DNA of 64,000 nt, taken from NCBI RefSeq assembly GCF_024297185.1, contig NZ_JANCTD010000008.1:124001-188000 (forward strand), written 5' to 3'. Positions 1 to 7,681 of the stretch are shown piece by piece. The notes below the pieces were generated by a model. That model was not told where the DNA came from, ran no database searches, and saw only the letters and a list, made by a program, of their open reading frames with translations. The stretch comes from Lewinella sp. JB7 (GTDB lineage Bacteria > Bacteroidota > Bacteroidia > Chitinophagales > Saprospiraceae). Made by a program: the position numbers and the translations under genes. Within the stretch, counting starts at the first letter, position 1. Every line of letters begins with the position of its first letter.

Positions 1-911
1 TGATCGTTGAACAGACAGAGTTCGAGGGGTTGCATCTCGAAGATGGTGGGCAGCACCTCCCGGAACCGCGCCTGGGGGGTATGGATCAGTACGTCCAGGA
101 AGCTGTTGACGATGTTTCCCCGCACCAGGGGCGGCCGCTTTTCGAAGGGGAGTAGTCGTTTGGGCAAGGATGTCCAGGGCTGAAAGGCCGTACCACTACC
201 GAAGCAGCCGGCCACGTCCGTCACGTTGACCAGAAAATCGGGCTCGATCACGATTTGGGTGGGAAAAATGCGGTTGCCCTCCCGCAGCTGGGCATTCAGC
301 AGATTGAGCAGCACGAAGGGGCCGCTGACCTTTTCCAGTATATCTACCGCCCCCCGGACGAGGGAGTCCGCCAGTTCGGCCTCCCCGTAGGGAATGACGT
401 ATACCTGCTCGGGTCGATCCTCCCGTCGAACGTAGAGAAGTTCTTCCGCGGCATCGATCTCCAGCGCCAGCACCCGCAACTGATAGTAATGCCGCTTTAC
501 TTCCGGCGGGCGGTAGGGGGGGAATTCGACGTCCAGATAGGGCCCCATCTCCTCCGGCACCGTGGTACCGAATAGCTGAGCATTGAGCTCCGTCGCCAGG
601 CGCATGCCGATACGGACCCGCATCTTCAGCGCACCGGGATCCTCCTCCGGGCTCCGGTGGCGACGGAAGAGTCGTTCCTGGGCTACAAGCTCCCGCGGCA
701 GTCCGTACTTATGGGCGGCGTAGGTGATGCGTGCGTACACGGTGCTGAAGTGTAGCAAATCCTCCTCGGTCGCGCGCTCGAACAGCTCGAGGATGATGCG
801 GCGGAGTGCGTCCGCCCGCTGGGAATCGGTCATCTCGTCGCTCCGGGCCACCCGCCGGGTCCGCCGGTAGAAGTGGTCGCTGAGGGCTTGCTGTCGGGGA
901 GATACGCTCAT
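1..911 (-). CDS. Dna2/Cas4-like ATP-dependent helicase-nuclease, N-terminal part
   Basis: The gene runs off the left edge: an ATG at 911-909 on the minus strand opens a frame with no stop to position 1, giving about 303 residues. The visible part holds no helicase motif. The later region (a PDFLVNVTDVAGCF stretch, then LVRGNIVNSFLDVLI) resembles the N-terminal domain of large Bacteroidota proteins that join a Cas4-like PD-(D/E)XK nuclease to a Dna2-type superfamily 1 helicase. In that family the protein processes DNA ends or flaps. Walker A and the nuclease residues would lie beyond the window, so the call rests on N-terminal resemblance only. It is transcribed divergently from the gene starting at 999. 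Confidence 0.5.
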   Translation of the reverse strand, partial: MSVSPRQQALSDHFYRRTRRVARSDEMTDSQRADALRRIILELFERATEEDLLHFSTVYARITYAAHKYGLPRELVAQERLFRRHRSPEEDPGALKMRVRIGMRLATELNAQLFGTTVPEEMGPYLDVEFPPYRPPEVKRHYYQLRVLALEIDAAEELLYVRREDRPEQVYVIPYGEAELADSLVRGAVDILEKVSGPFVLLNLLNAQLREGNRIFPTQIVIEPDFLVNVTDVAGCFGSGTAFQPWTSLPKRLLPFEKRPPLVRGNIVNSFLDVLIHTPQARFREVLPTIFEMQPLELCLFND

Positions 912-986
912 GGCGGAAAGATAGTGAGCCGACCGCGGGCACATCGGTGAAATGGACTCCACGCACGTCGATCAGCGAAAATTCGC

Positions 987-993
987 TACTTTG
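987..993 (+). promoter_or_regulatory. Candidate -7 promoter element
   Basis: TACTTTG resembles the Bacteroidota -7 consensus TAnnTTTG with one base fewer. It ends only 5 bases before the ATG at 999, so the transcript would be leaderless or nearly so. Confidence 0.35.
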
Positions 994-998
994 CGGAA

Positions 999-1973
999 AT
1001 GAATCGTCGTACAGAAATACTCTCCGAGCTCCACCTGGATATTCCGGTGGTGGTGTCTCCCATGTTCATCATTTCGCAACCCCACCTCGTGCTCGAGTCC
1101 TGTAGGAACGGAGTACTGGGGACCTTTCCCGCGCTCAACAACCGGAGTACGGAGGGATTCGAGCAATGGGTCGTGGACATAAAGGAAGCGATACGGACCG
1201 AGGGTGGCGAACGTGGTAAGCCGCTGTCGGCCTACGGCGTCAACCTCATCGTACATAAGACCAACCCGCGGGTCCAGGCCGATCTGGAGGTAATCGTCCG
1301 CCAGCGGGTACCGGTCGTCATCACCTCGCTCGGGGCCGCGCGGGAGGTCGTGGACGCGGTTCACAGTTACGGCGGACGGGTCTTCCACGACGTCACCAAT
1401 ACCTACCATGCGCAGAAGGCCATCGATGCCGGCGTGGACGGACTCATCCTGGTTTGTGCCGGGGCGGGCGGGCACGCGGGGACGCTCAATCCGATTCCCT
1501 TCGTTGCCGAAATCCGTAAAATGTTCGACGGGGTCATCCTGCTGGCGGGCGGGCTCAGTACCGGTCGGGACATTGCCACCGCACTGCAGATGGGTGCCGA
1601 TCTGGCCTACATGGGTACGCGGTTCATCGCCACCCGGGAGGCCGTTGCCGACGAGGCGTATAAGGAGATGATCATGAGCTCGGGTTCGCGGGAGATCGTT
1701 TACACCGCTTCCGTTTCCGGCATTCCGGCCAACTGGATGGTGGGCAGCCTCGAAGCCGCCGGGATTACCAAAGACATGTGGGACCAGAAGGGCAAGGCCG
1801 ACTTCGGGGCCGAACACGAAGCCAAGGCCTGGAAAAATCTCTGGAGCGCCGGCCACGGCGTGGCGACCATCGACGACAATCCGCCCGCGGCCGAACTCAT
1901 CGATCGCCTGAAACGCGAGTTGAAGGAAGCGCTGCGGGAACAGTCTCAGCGAGCTCTCAAATTTTCAATTTGA
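999..1973 (+). CDS. Nitronate monooxygenase (2-nitropropane dioxygenase family)
   Basis: 324-residue FMN-dependent TIM-barrel protein that would oxidise alkyl nitronates, or a related enoyl substrate, in the cytoplasm. The family signature is clear: an SPMF start to the barrel, AGAGGHAGTLNPIPF around residues 154-168 with the characteristic His159, and a phosphate-binding segment LLAGGLSTGRDIA near residue 185. Length is normal. The last four residues and the stop lie inside an AT-rich 7-bp-phased array, so the extreme C-terminus is shaped by that repeat. The gene is followed by an SDR and a dienoyl-CoA isomerase on the same strand, so a role in acyl-CoA or nitro-fatty-acid metabolism is possible (inference). 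The enzyme class is well supported; the natural substrate is unknown. Confidence 0.88.
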   Translation: MNRRTEILSELHLDIPVVVSPMFIISQPHLVLESCRNGVLGTFPALNNRSTEGFEQWVVDIKEAIRTEGGERGKPLSAYGVNLIVHKTNPRVQADLEVIVRQRVPVVITSLGAAREVVDAVHSYGGRVFHDVTNTYHAQKAIDAGVDGLILVCAGAGGHAGTLNPIPFVAEIRKMFDGVILLAGGLSTGRDIATALQMGADLAYMGTRFIATREAVADEAYKEMIMSSGSREIVYTASVSGIPANWMVGSLEAAGITKDMWDQKGKADFGAEHEAKAWKNLWSAGHGVATIDDNPPAAELIDRLKRELKEALREQSQRALKFSI

Positions 1974-2023
1974 AATATCCAATTTAAAATTTAAAATTTT
2001 CAATTTTCAATTTAGAATTCACT
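1961..2023. repeat. AT-rich heptamer-phased array (ATTTnnn)
   Basis: An AT step, usually ATTT, begins at 1961, 1968, 1975, 1982, 1989, 1996, 2003, 2010 and 2017: nine consecutive units with exact 7-bp spacing. The array starts inside the last codons of the upstream gene, fills the whole spacer and stops just before the ATG at 2025. It is far more AT-rich than its surroundings. Similar arrays lie at 10062-10163 and 16889-16930. Confidence 0.85.
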
Positions 2024-2024
2024 C

Positions 2025-2822
2025 ATGTACGCTCCCGATCTTTTTGCCGGTAAAACCGCGCTGGTTACCGGCGGCCGTTCCGGCATCGGGTTCGGCACTG
2101 CCGAGGCACTGCTGAAGCTCGGAGCCCGGGTATGCATTTGCGCGAGGAAGCCAGAACCCTTGGCTGCAGCCGCGGCTGCCCTGTCCGAATACGGCACCTG
2201 CGTGGCCCGCCCCTGCGACATACGTAACAGCGAGGAAGTGGAGGCCCTGGCCGACCTGATTCACACCGAATTCGGCCGACTGGATCTACTGGTCAACAAC
2301 GCCGGCGGCCAATTTCCCGCCCTCGCCCGGCAGCTTACCGATAAGGGTTGGAATGCGGTCATCAATACTAATCTGAACGGGACCTTTTACGTCAGCCGGA
2401 TCATGGCGGAGCGCTTTTTTATTCCGCAAAAGGAAGGAAATATTGTCAACATCATCGTCAATATGCTGCGCGGTTTTCCCGGGATGGCCCATACGGGGGC
2501 GGCGCGCGCGGGAGTAGAGAACCTCACGAAGAGCCTGGCGCAGGAATGGGCTCGCTACCACGTGCGGGTCAATTCGGTGGCACCGGGTACCATCATCTCT
2601 TCCGGACTGGATACCTACGCCGAACCCGTGCGGGCCCTGCTGGACCGAATGCGGGAGGACAACCTCATGCAACGCCACGGTACGGTGGAGGAGGTGGCTA
2701 ATGCCGTACTGTTCCTGGCCAGTCCGCTCTCCAGCTACACCAGCGGAACCACCCTATACGTCGACGGCATGGATCATCTGCACGGTGACCGGATGCGGCT
2801 GGTCGACGCTTTTCGTCGATAA
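2025..2822 (+). CDS. SDR family oxidoreductase, trans-2-enoyl-CoA reductase (PECR)-like
   Basis: 265-residue Rossmann-fold short-chain dehydrogenase/reductase. The nucleotide-binding motif TGGRSGIG is near residues 15-22 and the NNAG structural motif near 91. The usual YxxxK active site is absent: the matching stretch reads HTGAARAGVENLTKSLA around residues 155-171, as in peroxisomal trans-2-enoyl-CoA reductases, which also lack the classical Tyr. The likely reaction is NADPH-dependent reduction of 2-enoyl- or 2,4-dienoyl-CoA esters. Only 9 bp separate it from a dienoyl-CoA isomerase gene, so co-transcription is likely and the pair would help degrade unsaturated fatty acids. A general SDR of other specificity cannot be excluded. 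Confidence 0.82.
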   Translation: MYAPDLFAGKTALVTGGRSGIGFGTAEALLKLGARVCICARKPEPLAAAAAALSEYGTCVARPCDIRNSEEVEALADLIHTEFGRLDLLVNNAGGQFPALARQLTDKGWNAVINTNLNGTFYVSRIMAERFFIPQKEGNIVNIIVNMLRGFPGMAHTGAARAGVENLTKSLAQEWARYHVRVNSVAPGTIISSGLDTYAEPVRALLDRMREDNLMQRHGTVEEVANAVLFLASPLSSYTSGTTLYVDGMDHLHGDRMRLVDAFRR

Positions 2823-2831
2823 ATCAACGCT

Positions 2832-3578
2832 ATGGAATACGCGGTAAACGAACACATCGCCACCCTCACCTTCGATCGCCCCGAAAAAGCGAACGCGCTC
2901 GACCTGGCCGGCTGGGAAGCCATGCGGACGGCCTTCGCGCGGGCGGATGCGGACGAATCGGTGCACGTGGTTATCCTGAGGGGGCGCGGCAAGCACTTCT
3001 GCGCGGGCATCGACCTGAGCGTGCTGGGCGAAATGCAACGGAGCCTGACCGGGACGCCGGAGGAGATCGAACAGCTGTTGTTGGACTTTATCGCCAACCT
3101 GCAGGACTGTATTACGGCCATCGAGCGGTGCCGTAAGCCGGTCATCGCCGCCATCCATGGGGGGTGTATCGGCGGTGGCGTGGACATCATGACGGCCTGC
3201 GACATCCGGTACGCTACTAAGGACGCCTATTTTTCGGTAAAGGAAGTGGATCTGGGTATCGTGGCCGACCTGGGCACCCTGCAACGTCTGCCCCGCATCG
3301 TATCACCGGGTATAGCGGCTGAACTGGCCTTTACGGCCCGCCGGGTTGACGGTAAGGAGGCCCACCGCATCGGGCTGGTCAATGAGGTACTGGCGAGCGA
3401 AAAACAACTGAACTACCACGTCGGGCAGATCGCGGATGCCATTGCCGCCAAACCGCCCCGGATCATTACGGGGATTAAACGAAACCTCTTGCACCAGCGC
3501 GACCATAGCCTGGCGGAGGGGCTGGAGTACGTAGCGGGGTACAGCGCGGGAGTGATGATGCCAAGGGATCGGAAGTAG
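2832..3578 (+). CDS. Enoyl-CoA hydratase/isomerase family, dienoyl-CoA isomerase (ECH1)-like
   Basis: 248-residue crotonase-fold protein. The oxyanion-hole segment HFCAGIDLSVL is near residues 55-65, and GGCIGGGVDIMTACDIRY at 110-127 is a second family signature. Three acidic residues, Asp118, Glu138 and Asp146, have the spacing (20 and 8) of the catalytic Asp/Glu/Asp of delta3,5-delta2,4-dienoyl-CoA isomerases. The second Asp is not expected in plain enoyl-CoA hydratases. The predicted role is isomerisation of 3,5-dienoyl-CoA during beta-oxidation of fatty acids with odd-position double bonds, which fits the enoyl-CoA-reductase-like gene 9 bp upstream. No thiolase or acyl-CoA dehydrogenase is in the window. 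Confidence 0.85.
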   Translation: MEYAVNEHIATLTFDRPEKANALDLAGWEAMRTAFARADADESVHVVILRGRGKHFCAGIDLSVLGEMQRSLTGTPEEIEQLLLDFIANLQDCITAIERCRKPVIAAIHGGCIGGGVDIMTACDIRYATKDAYFSVKEVDLGIVADLGTLQRLPRIVSPGIAAELAFTARRVDGKEAHRIGLVNEVLASEKQLNYHVGQIADAIAAKPPRIITGIKRNLLHQRDHSLAEGLEYVAGYSAGVMMPRDRK

Positions 3579-3722
3579 TTTCTCACCAAACGGGGTGCCG
3601 CATGCGAAAGGGAAAACACCCTACGGAGCGCGAGTTGGCGGTACTGAAGCGGGGGCAGCTCAAACAATTTCACCCGAACAGGCGGTAAAACCTACAAATA
3701 TTTAAGAAAACTGAGGGAAAAC

Positions 3723-3753
3723 TTGCGCGGCTGTTTGAAAATGTTTTAATTTG
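3723..3753 (+). promoter_or_regulatory. Candidate promoter of the S24 regulator
   Basis: TTG at 3723-3725 and TAATTTG at 3747-3753 are separated by 21 bases, matching the -33/-7 layout of Bacteroidota promoters (TAnnTTTG with one base fewer). The -7 element ends 25 bases before the ATG at 3779. The spacer from 3579 is otherwise unremarkable and becomes AT-rich after about 3690. Confidence 0.5.
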
Positions 3754-3778
3754 ACCCTGAATAAACTGATACTGAAAC

Positions 3779-4510
3779 ATGATTACCACCGACCGCCGCG
3801 AACTGAATGATCGCTTCATCGAGGTTTTCCAGATTCTGGAAGATCGCGGGGAGATCATCAAGAACGACCGCAACGGGCGTGGGCTTGGTGACTTCGCCAA
3901 GCGCATTCTCAACAATCGTTCCTACGGCCACATCATCCGGGCTTACCTCAACCCCAAGGATAAGCGTTGCATCAACTACGAGCAAGCCCGGCGGGTGTGC
4001 AGCGAATACGGGGTAAACACGACCTACCTGCTGGAGGGTACGGGTACGCCCTTCGGGATGGACCTGCCCACGGCCAATGATGTCGACGGAAAGGAAACCA
4101 AACAAAACATTCTTTTCACCTCCACGGAAGCTTTTGCCGGTGCCAGCGTCGACAGCGACAGCTTCATCCGCGAGGAAGCCCAGTTCTTCAGTCTGCCCGA
4201 TCTGTTCGGCGACGGCTTCGTAGCCTTCCCGATCAACGGCAACTCCATGGAGCCGGTCATCAACGACGGAGACGTGATCATCTGCCGGCAGATCGCCGGA
4301 GTACACGAGATCAAGGAGAATAAGATCTACGCCGTGCGCGCGAAGGGAAGTCTCTGGGTGAAGTACGTACAACCCATCAAGGACGGTAAGGGGCGTATCC
4401 ACTCCCTGAAGCTGATTTCAGCCAACTACCTGGAGCATGACCCCTGGGTGGAAGAAGTAGACAAGAATACGCGTCTGTACGAAGTACAGCGTCGCATCAG
4501 CGAACTGTAG
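3779..4510 (+). CDS. LexA-like S24 family transcriptional regulator with self-cleavage site
   Basis: 243 residues. The N-terminal ~90 residues are a helical, probably HTH-type DNA-binding region in which canonical XRE motifs are hard to see. The C-terminal domain is a peptidase S24/LexA fold: GNSMEP carries the nucleophile Ser156, and GSLWVKYV carries the general base Lys195. An Ala120-Gly121 bond lies 36 residues before Ser156, close to the LexA spacing, so regulated self-cleavage is plausible. The gene has its own promoter-like sequence and is followed by a strong terminator, so it is monocistronic. No SOS gene or prophage flanks it. Candidate roles are an SOS-type or stress repressor; the target is unknown. 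Confidence 0.82.
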   Translation: MITTDRRELNDRFIEVFQILEDRGEIIKNDRNGRGLGDFAKRILNNRSYGHIIRAYLNPKDKRCINYEQARRVCSEYGVNTTYLLEGTGTPFGMDLPTANDVDGKETKQNILFTSTEAFAGASVDSDSFIREEAQFFSLPDLFGDGFVAFPINGNSMEPVINDGDVIICRQIAGVHEIKENKIYAVRAKGSLWVKYVQPIKDGKGRIHSLKLISANYLEHDPWVEEVDKNTRLYEVQRRISEL

Positions 4511-4534
4511 AACTAAGTAAGCTATCGTATGCAG

Positions 4535-4578
4535 GCGGTGGTCCGGCCAAACGGCGCCGGGCCACCGCTTTGTCTTTT
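4535..4578 (+). terminator. Rho-independent terminator after the S24 regulator
   Basis: GCGGTGGTCCGG pairs with CCGGGCCACCGC (small mismatch) and is followed by a T-rich run to 4578. It lies 24 bp after the regulator's stop codon and may also serve the convergent GH3 gene ending at 4649. Confidence 0.75.
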
Positions 4579-4648
4579 ATGAATATCCTGCTGTTTTTTG
4601 TTTTGCCACCCGGTCCGGCGATGTCGTTGGGCCGGGTTTTCGTGGTGG

Positions 4649-7042
4649 CTACTTCGCCTGACCCGTGATGGTAAGGATGGCGGATTTCAGATCTTCGTCG
4701 CGGCTGCTGCTCCCAACCATAATGAGGAAGGTGCCGGGTTCGACGACGTAGGCCATAGCTTCGTTCAGATAATTCAGTTGCTCGAAGCCGATCTCAAAGG
4801 TTACCGCTACGGTTTCCCCCGGATTGAGGTAGATCTTCTGGAAGCCCCGCAGCTCCTTCACCGGGCGGGTTACCGTACTGTATTCGTCGCGAACGTACAA
4901 TTGTATCACTTCGTAACCGCCGCGCTCGCCGGAGTTCGTGACCTCGACGGTGACTTTCGTATTGCCGGTCGTGGACATTTGGGCTACCCCAAGCTGAGGT
5001 TCGCTGTAGGTAAAGGTCGTATAGCTCAATCCGTAACCAAAGGGAAACAGCGCGTTGACGTTGTCGAATAGATACCCCCGGCGCGCGGAGGGCTTGTAGT
5101 TGTAGAAGGCGGGAATGTGTCCAACCGAGCGGGGCAGGCTGATGGGAAGTTTGCCGCTCGGATTGGCCGATCCGTAGAGAACATCGGCAACACTGTGGCC
5201 CGTTTCCTGGCCGAGGTAAAAGCACTGAAACACGGCATCCGACTTATCCAGCAGGTTGCGAATATCTAGGGGGCGTCCGCCAAATACGAGGCCGACGATC
5301 GGCTTGCCCAGCTCGGCCAACGCATCGATCAATTCGTTCTGGGTGCCGAGGAGCTCCAGAGAGGGCCGATCGCCCTGGTGGCTTTCCGCCCAGGCTTCGC
5401 GGCTGGTCAATTCGTTGCCCCCGACCGCGAGGACGATGATGTCGGCAGCGGCAAGATCGGATACGGCTTTGGCGATGCGTTTGCGATCGTCAGCCGGGGA
5501 TACGGGCGTGATCGAATCGCGGTACCAGCTGCCGGGCTTTGTGACGCGGGTACCCTCGGAGTAGATAACTCGCCCCCCGTTAGCCGCCACGTACTGTTCC
5601 AGTCCCTCCCGGACGGTAACGAAATGCTGGGGTTCGTCGCTGTAGCCGCCCAGCAGTACTTTGTCGGCGTTCGGTCCGACGAGGCCGATCGTCAGGTCAC
5701 CCCGGAGGGGAAGCAGTCCCTCGTTCTTCAGGAGGATCATGCTCTCCGTGCCGGCCTCCCGCACGAGGGCGTCGTCTTCGGGGGTATTCGAAAGCACCTT
5801 GTCCGGGTCGGTATAGGGGTTTTCGAAGAGTCCCCGTTCGAATTTTTGCCGCAGGATGCGCCCGACCGCCGTGTCGAGAATGGATTCGCTGAGTTCACCG
5901 CTGTTCACCGCATCCACGAGATGGGGAAAGGCTTCGCGATCGGGCAACTCGATGTCCACCCCGCTGCGGATAGCACGAATGGCTGCTTCCCGGAGGCTGG
6001 CCGCTACGGCGTGCCGGGTGTGCAGTTCCTTCACGGCGAAATAATCCGATACGACGGCCCCCCGGTAGCCCCACTCCCCCCGCAGGATATCGTTCAGCAT
6101 CCATCCGTTGGCGTGACTGGGTACACCGTTTACCTCATTATAGCTGGCCATGATGTTGCGGACGTTGCTATTCTCCACGATGTAGCGGAAGGGAAACAGG
6201 AAGACCTCCCGGAGCGTGCGCTCGCTGACGCTGGCCGGTCCGATGTTATTGCCACCCTCCGGCTCTCCGTGTCCGGCCATGTGTTTGAGGGTAGCGTACA
6301 CCTCCCCCTCGTCCCACCGGTCGTTATCACCCTGAAAACCCAGGACGGCCTGCAATCCTATCTGGGCGGCGAGATAAGGATCCTCGCCGAGGGTTTCTTC
6401 CACCCGACCCCAGCGCGGGTCGCGGGCTACGTCGACTACGGGCGTGAGCACGACGTGAGCACCCCGACTGGCGGCCTGGCGGCCGGCGACGGAGTACAGG
6501 CGCCGCGTGAGTTGCCGGTTGAAGGTTGCCGCTACCGCGATGGGTTGTCCCCAACTCGTAGCGTCTTTCGCGGCAAGACCGTGGAGGCTTTCTTCGTGCA
6601 TGAGGGCGGGAATCCCTAGACGGGTGTCTTCCACCAGGTAGCGCTGAATGGCGTTTACGTAGGCGACTTCCTCGGCTCCGCTACGACCACTCTCGCCGTT
6701 GCCGGCCCGTTCGCTGGGGCGGGTGACGTGGCCGATGCCGTAGGGAATCACGTCCCGTGCTTTAGTCGGATCGAAGGAATAGTCCTCGCCTTCCATCTTG
6801 TGTTTATCGGCCCACACCGCAGTGATCTGGGCAACCTTCTCTTCCGTCGTCATCCTTCCGATGAGGTCCGCGATGCGGTCGTCAATGGGCTGGGTGACGT
6901 CCCGGTAGATAGCCAGTTCCGTATTGGCCCGGGGGCTGTCGGAAAGGGCGACGGGTTCGGCCCCGGAGTCGACCGTGGACGGAGTATCCCCACACGCGAC
7001 GAGCAGAAGACACAGCAGCGGAAGAGCAAGGGGTCGAAGCAT
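4649..7042 (-). CDS. Beta-glucosidase-type GH3 glycoside hydrolase, lipoprotein
   Basis: 797 residues from the ATG at 7042, chosen because it starts a lipoprotein signal (lipobox LLVAC, Cys17); the longer frame upstream is not credible as a leader. The protein would be anchored in the periplasm or on the surface. The GH3 N-terminal TIM barrel spans about residues 55-350: HEESLHG at 149-155, DPRWGRVEETLGEDP at 208-222, KHMAGHG at 253-259 and the catalytic nucleophile Asp333 in VVSDYF. The alpha/beta domain follows, and the C-terminal ~120 residues are a fibronectin-III-like domain. It would release glucose or xylose from beta-linked oligosaccharides. The minus-strand gene upstream (DUF6495) ends 70 bp before this start. 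No SusC/SusD pair is nearby, so it is not in a typical polysaccharide utilisation locus. Confidence 0.9.
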   Translation of the reverse strand: MLRPLALPLLCLLLVACGDTPSTVDSGAEPVALSDSPRANTELAIYRDVTQPIDDRIADLIGRMTTEEKVAQITAVWADKHKMEGEDYSFDPTKARDVIPYGIGHVTRPSERAGNGESGRSGAEEVAYVNAIQRYLVEDTRLGIPALMHEESLHGLAAKDATSWGQPIAVAATFNRQLTRRLYSVAGRQAASRGAHVVLTPVVDVARDPRWGRVEETLGEDPYLAAQIGLQAVLGFQGDNDRWDEGEVYATLKHMAGHGEPEGGNNIGPASVSERTLREVFLFPFRYIVENSNVRNIMASYNEVNGVPSHANGWMLNDILRGEWGYRGAVVSDYFAVKELHTRHAVAASLREAAIRAIRSGVDIELPDREAFPHLVDAVNSGELSESILDTAVGRILRQKFERGLFENPYTDPDKVLSNTPEDDALVREAGTESMILLKNEGLLPLRGDLTIGLVGPNADKVLLGGYSDEPQHFVTVREGLEQYVAANGGRVIYSEGTRVTKPGSWYRDSITPVSPADDRKRIAKAVSDLAAADIIVLAVGGNELTSREAWAESHQGDRPSLELLGTQNELIDALAELGKPIVGLVFGGRPLDIRNLLDKSDAVFQCFYLGQETGHSVADVLYGSANPSGKLPISLPRSVGHIPAFYNYKPSARRGYLFDNVNALFPFGYGLSYTTFTYSEPQLGVAQMSTTGNTKVTVEVTNSGERGGYEVIQLYVRDEYSTVTRPVKELRGFQKIYLNPGETVAVTFEIGFEQLNYLNEAMAYVVEPGTFLIMVGSSSRDEDLKSAILTITGQAK

Positions 7043-7112
7043 GGGATAACGCGTAGTTACAGAAAGTAGGACAATGTAAGGGATTTCCGGGTGCGTGGGC
7101 GCCGGCGTGCCG

Positions 7113-7601
7113 CTACAGGGAATCGAGTAGTTCGAACAACTCACCGTTATCGATGAGCGCACCCTCCTCCATGCGCAGGAAAATATCCTGGTCGCGGCCG
7201 ATGGGTAGGTAGGCTCTCTCCGCGGAATAGATCTTCGGCGTTGCGCCATCCGCCCTAAGCTGGGCGAATATTTCCTTCGGGGGGAGGGTGGTATCGGTCA
7301 GGTCGACTTTGGTCGGTCCCGAAAGAAGCAGGCCTCTCATTTCGATCTTGTCCGGACCGGTGCGGTAGGTGCGCAGATCGTGGGGTTTGCGTTGCACCAA
7401 ATACTTCACCCGCTCGATCACGCCGGAGAATACGATCTGACTGAACTGCAGTATGAGTCCGTCGGCCCGCGTCGGGTCCTCCCGTTTTATGCTGACCCAG
7501 CTTTTGGCGTCGATGCCGTTCACGCTAAGGAACTTGACGAACTGGGGGGTAACCTCTTCGAGCTCGTCACGGCGCAGGCGGCGGAATTTGGTTTCCTTCA
7601 T
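7113..7601 (-). CDS. DUF6495 family protein
   Basis: 162 residues from the ATG at 7601; a TTG five codons upstream (7616) is a weaker alternative. The N-terminus (KFRRLRRDELEEVTPQFVKFL, then a region rich in acidic and aromatic residues ending IVFSGVIERVKYL) matches a small soluble family common in Bacteroidota and known as DUF6495, whose function is not established. No signal peptide or transmembrane segment is visible. It is divergent from terC with an 80-bp spacer, and upstream of the GH3 gene on the same strand. I cannot assign a role. Confidence 0.7.
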   Translation of the reverse strand: MKETKFRRLRRDELEEVTPQFVKFLSVNGIDAKSWVSIKREDPTRADGLILQFSQIVFSGVIERVKYLVQRKPHDLRTYRTGPDKIEMRGLLLSGPTKVDLTDTTLPPKEIFAQLRADGATPKIYSAERAYLPIGRDQDIFLRMEEGALIDNGELFELLDSL

Positions 7602-7629
7602 AGTGTGCCCAAACAAATGCCCGGTGGCG

Positions 7630-7637
7630 TAGTTTTG
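7630..7637 (+). promoter_or_regulatory. -7 promoter element of terC
   Basis: TAGTTTTG is an exact match to TAnnTTTG and lies 44 bp before the ATG at 7682. Confidence 0.6.
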
Positions 7638-7681
7638 CGATTAGCCGGGAAAATCCCCGCCCACTACCGACCACTCATTCT

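Noticed and set aside
3602-3688. 28-codon open frame after the dienoyl-CoA isomerase gene, with many basic residues
   Set aside because: Too short, no promoter-like element before it and no recognisable motif.
7043-7249. 69-codon N-terminal extension of the GH3 glycosidase
   Set aside because: The ATG at 7042 begins a proper lipoprotein signal; the extension overlaps the DUF6495 gene.
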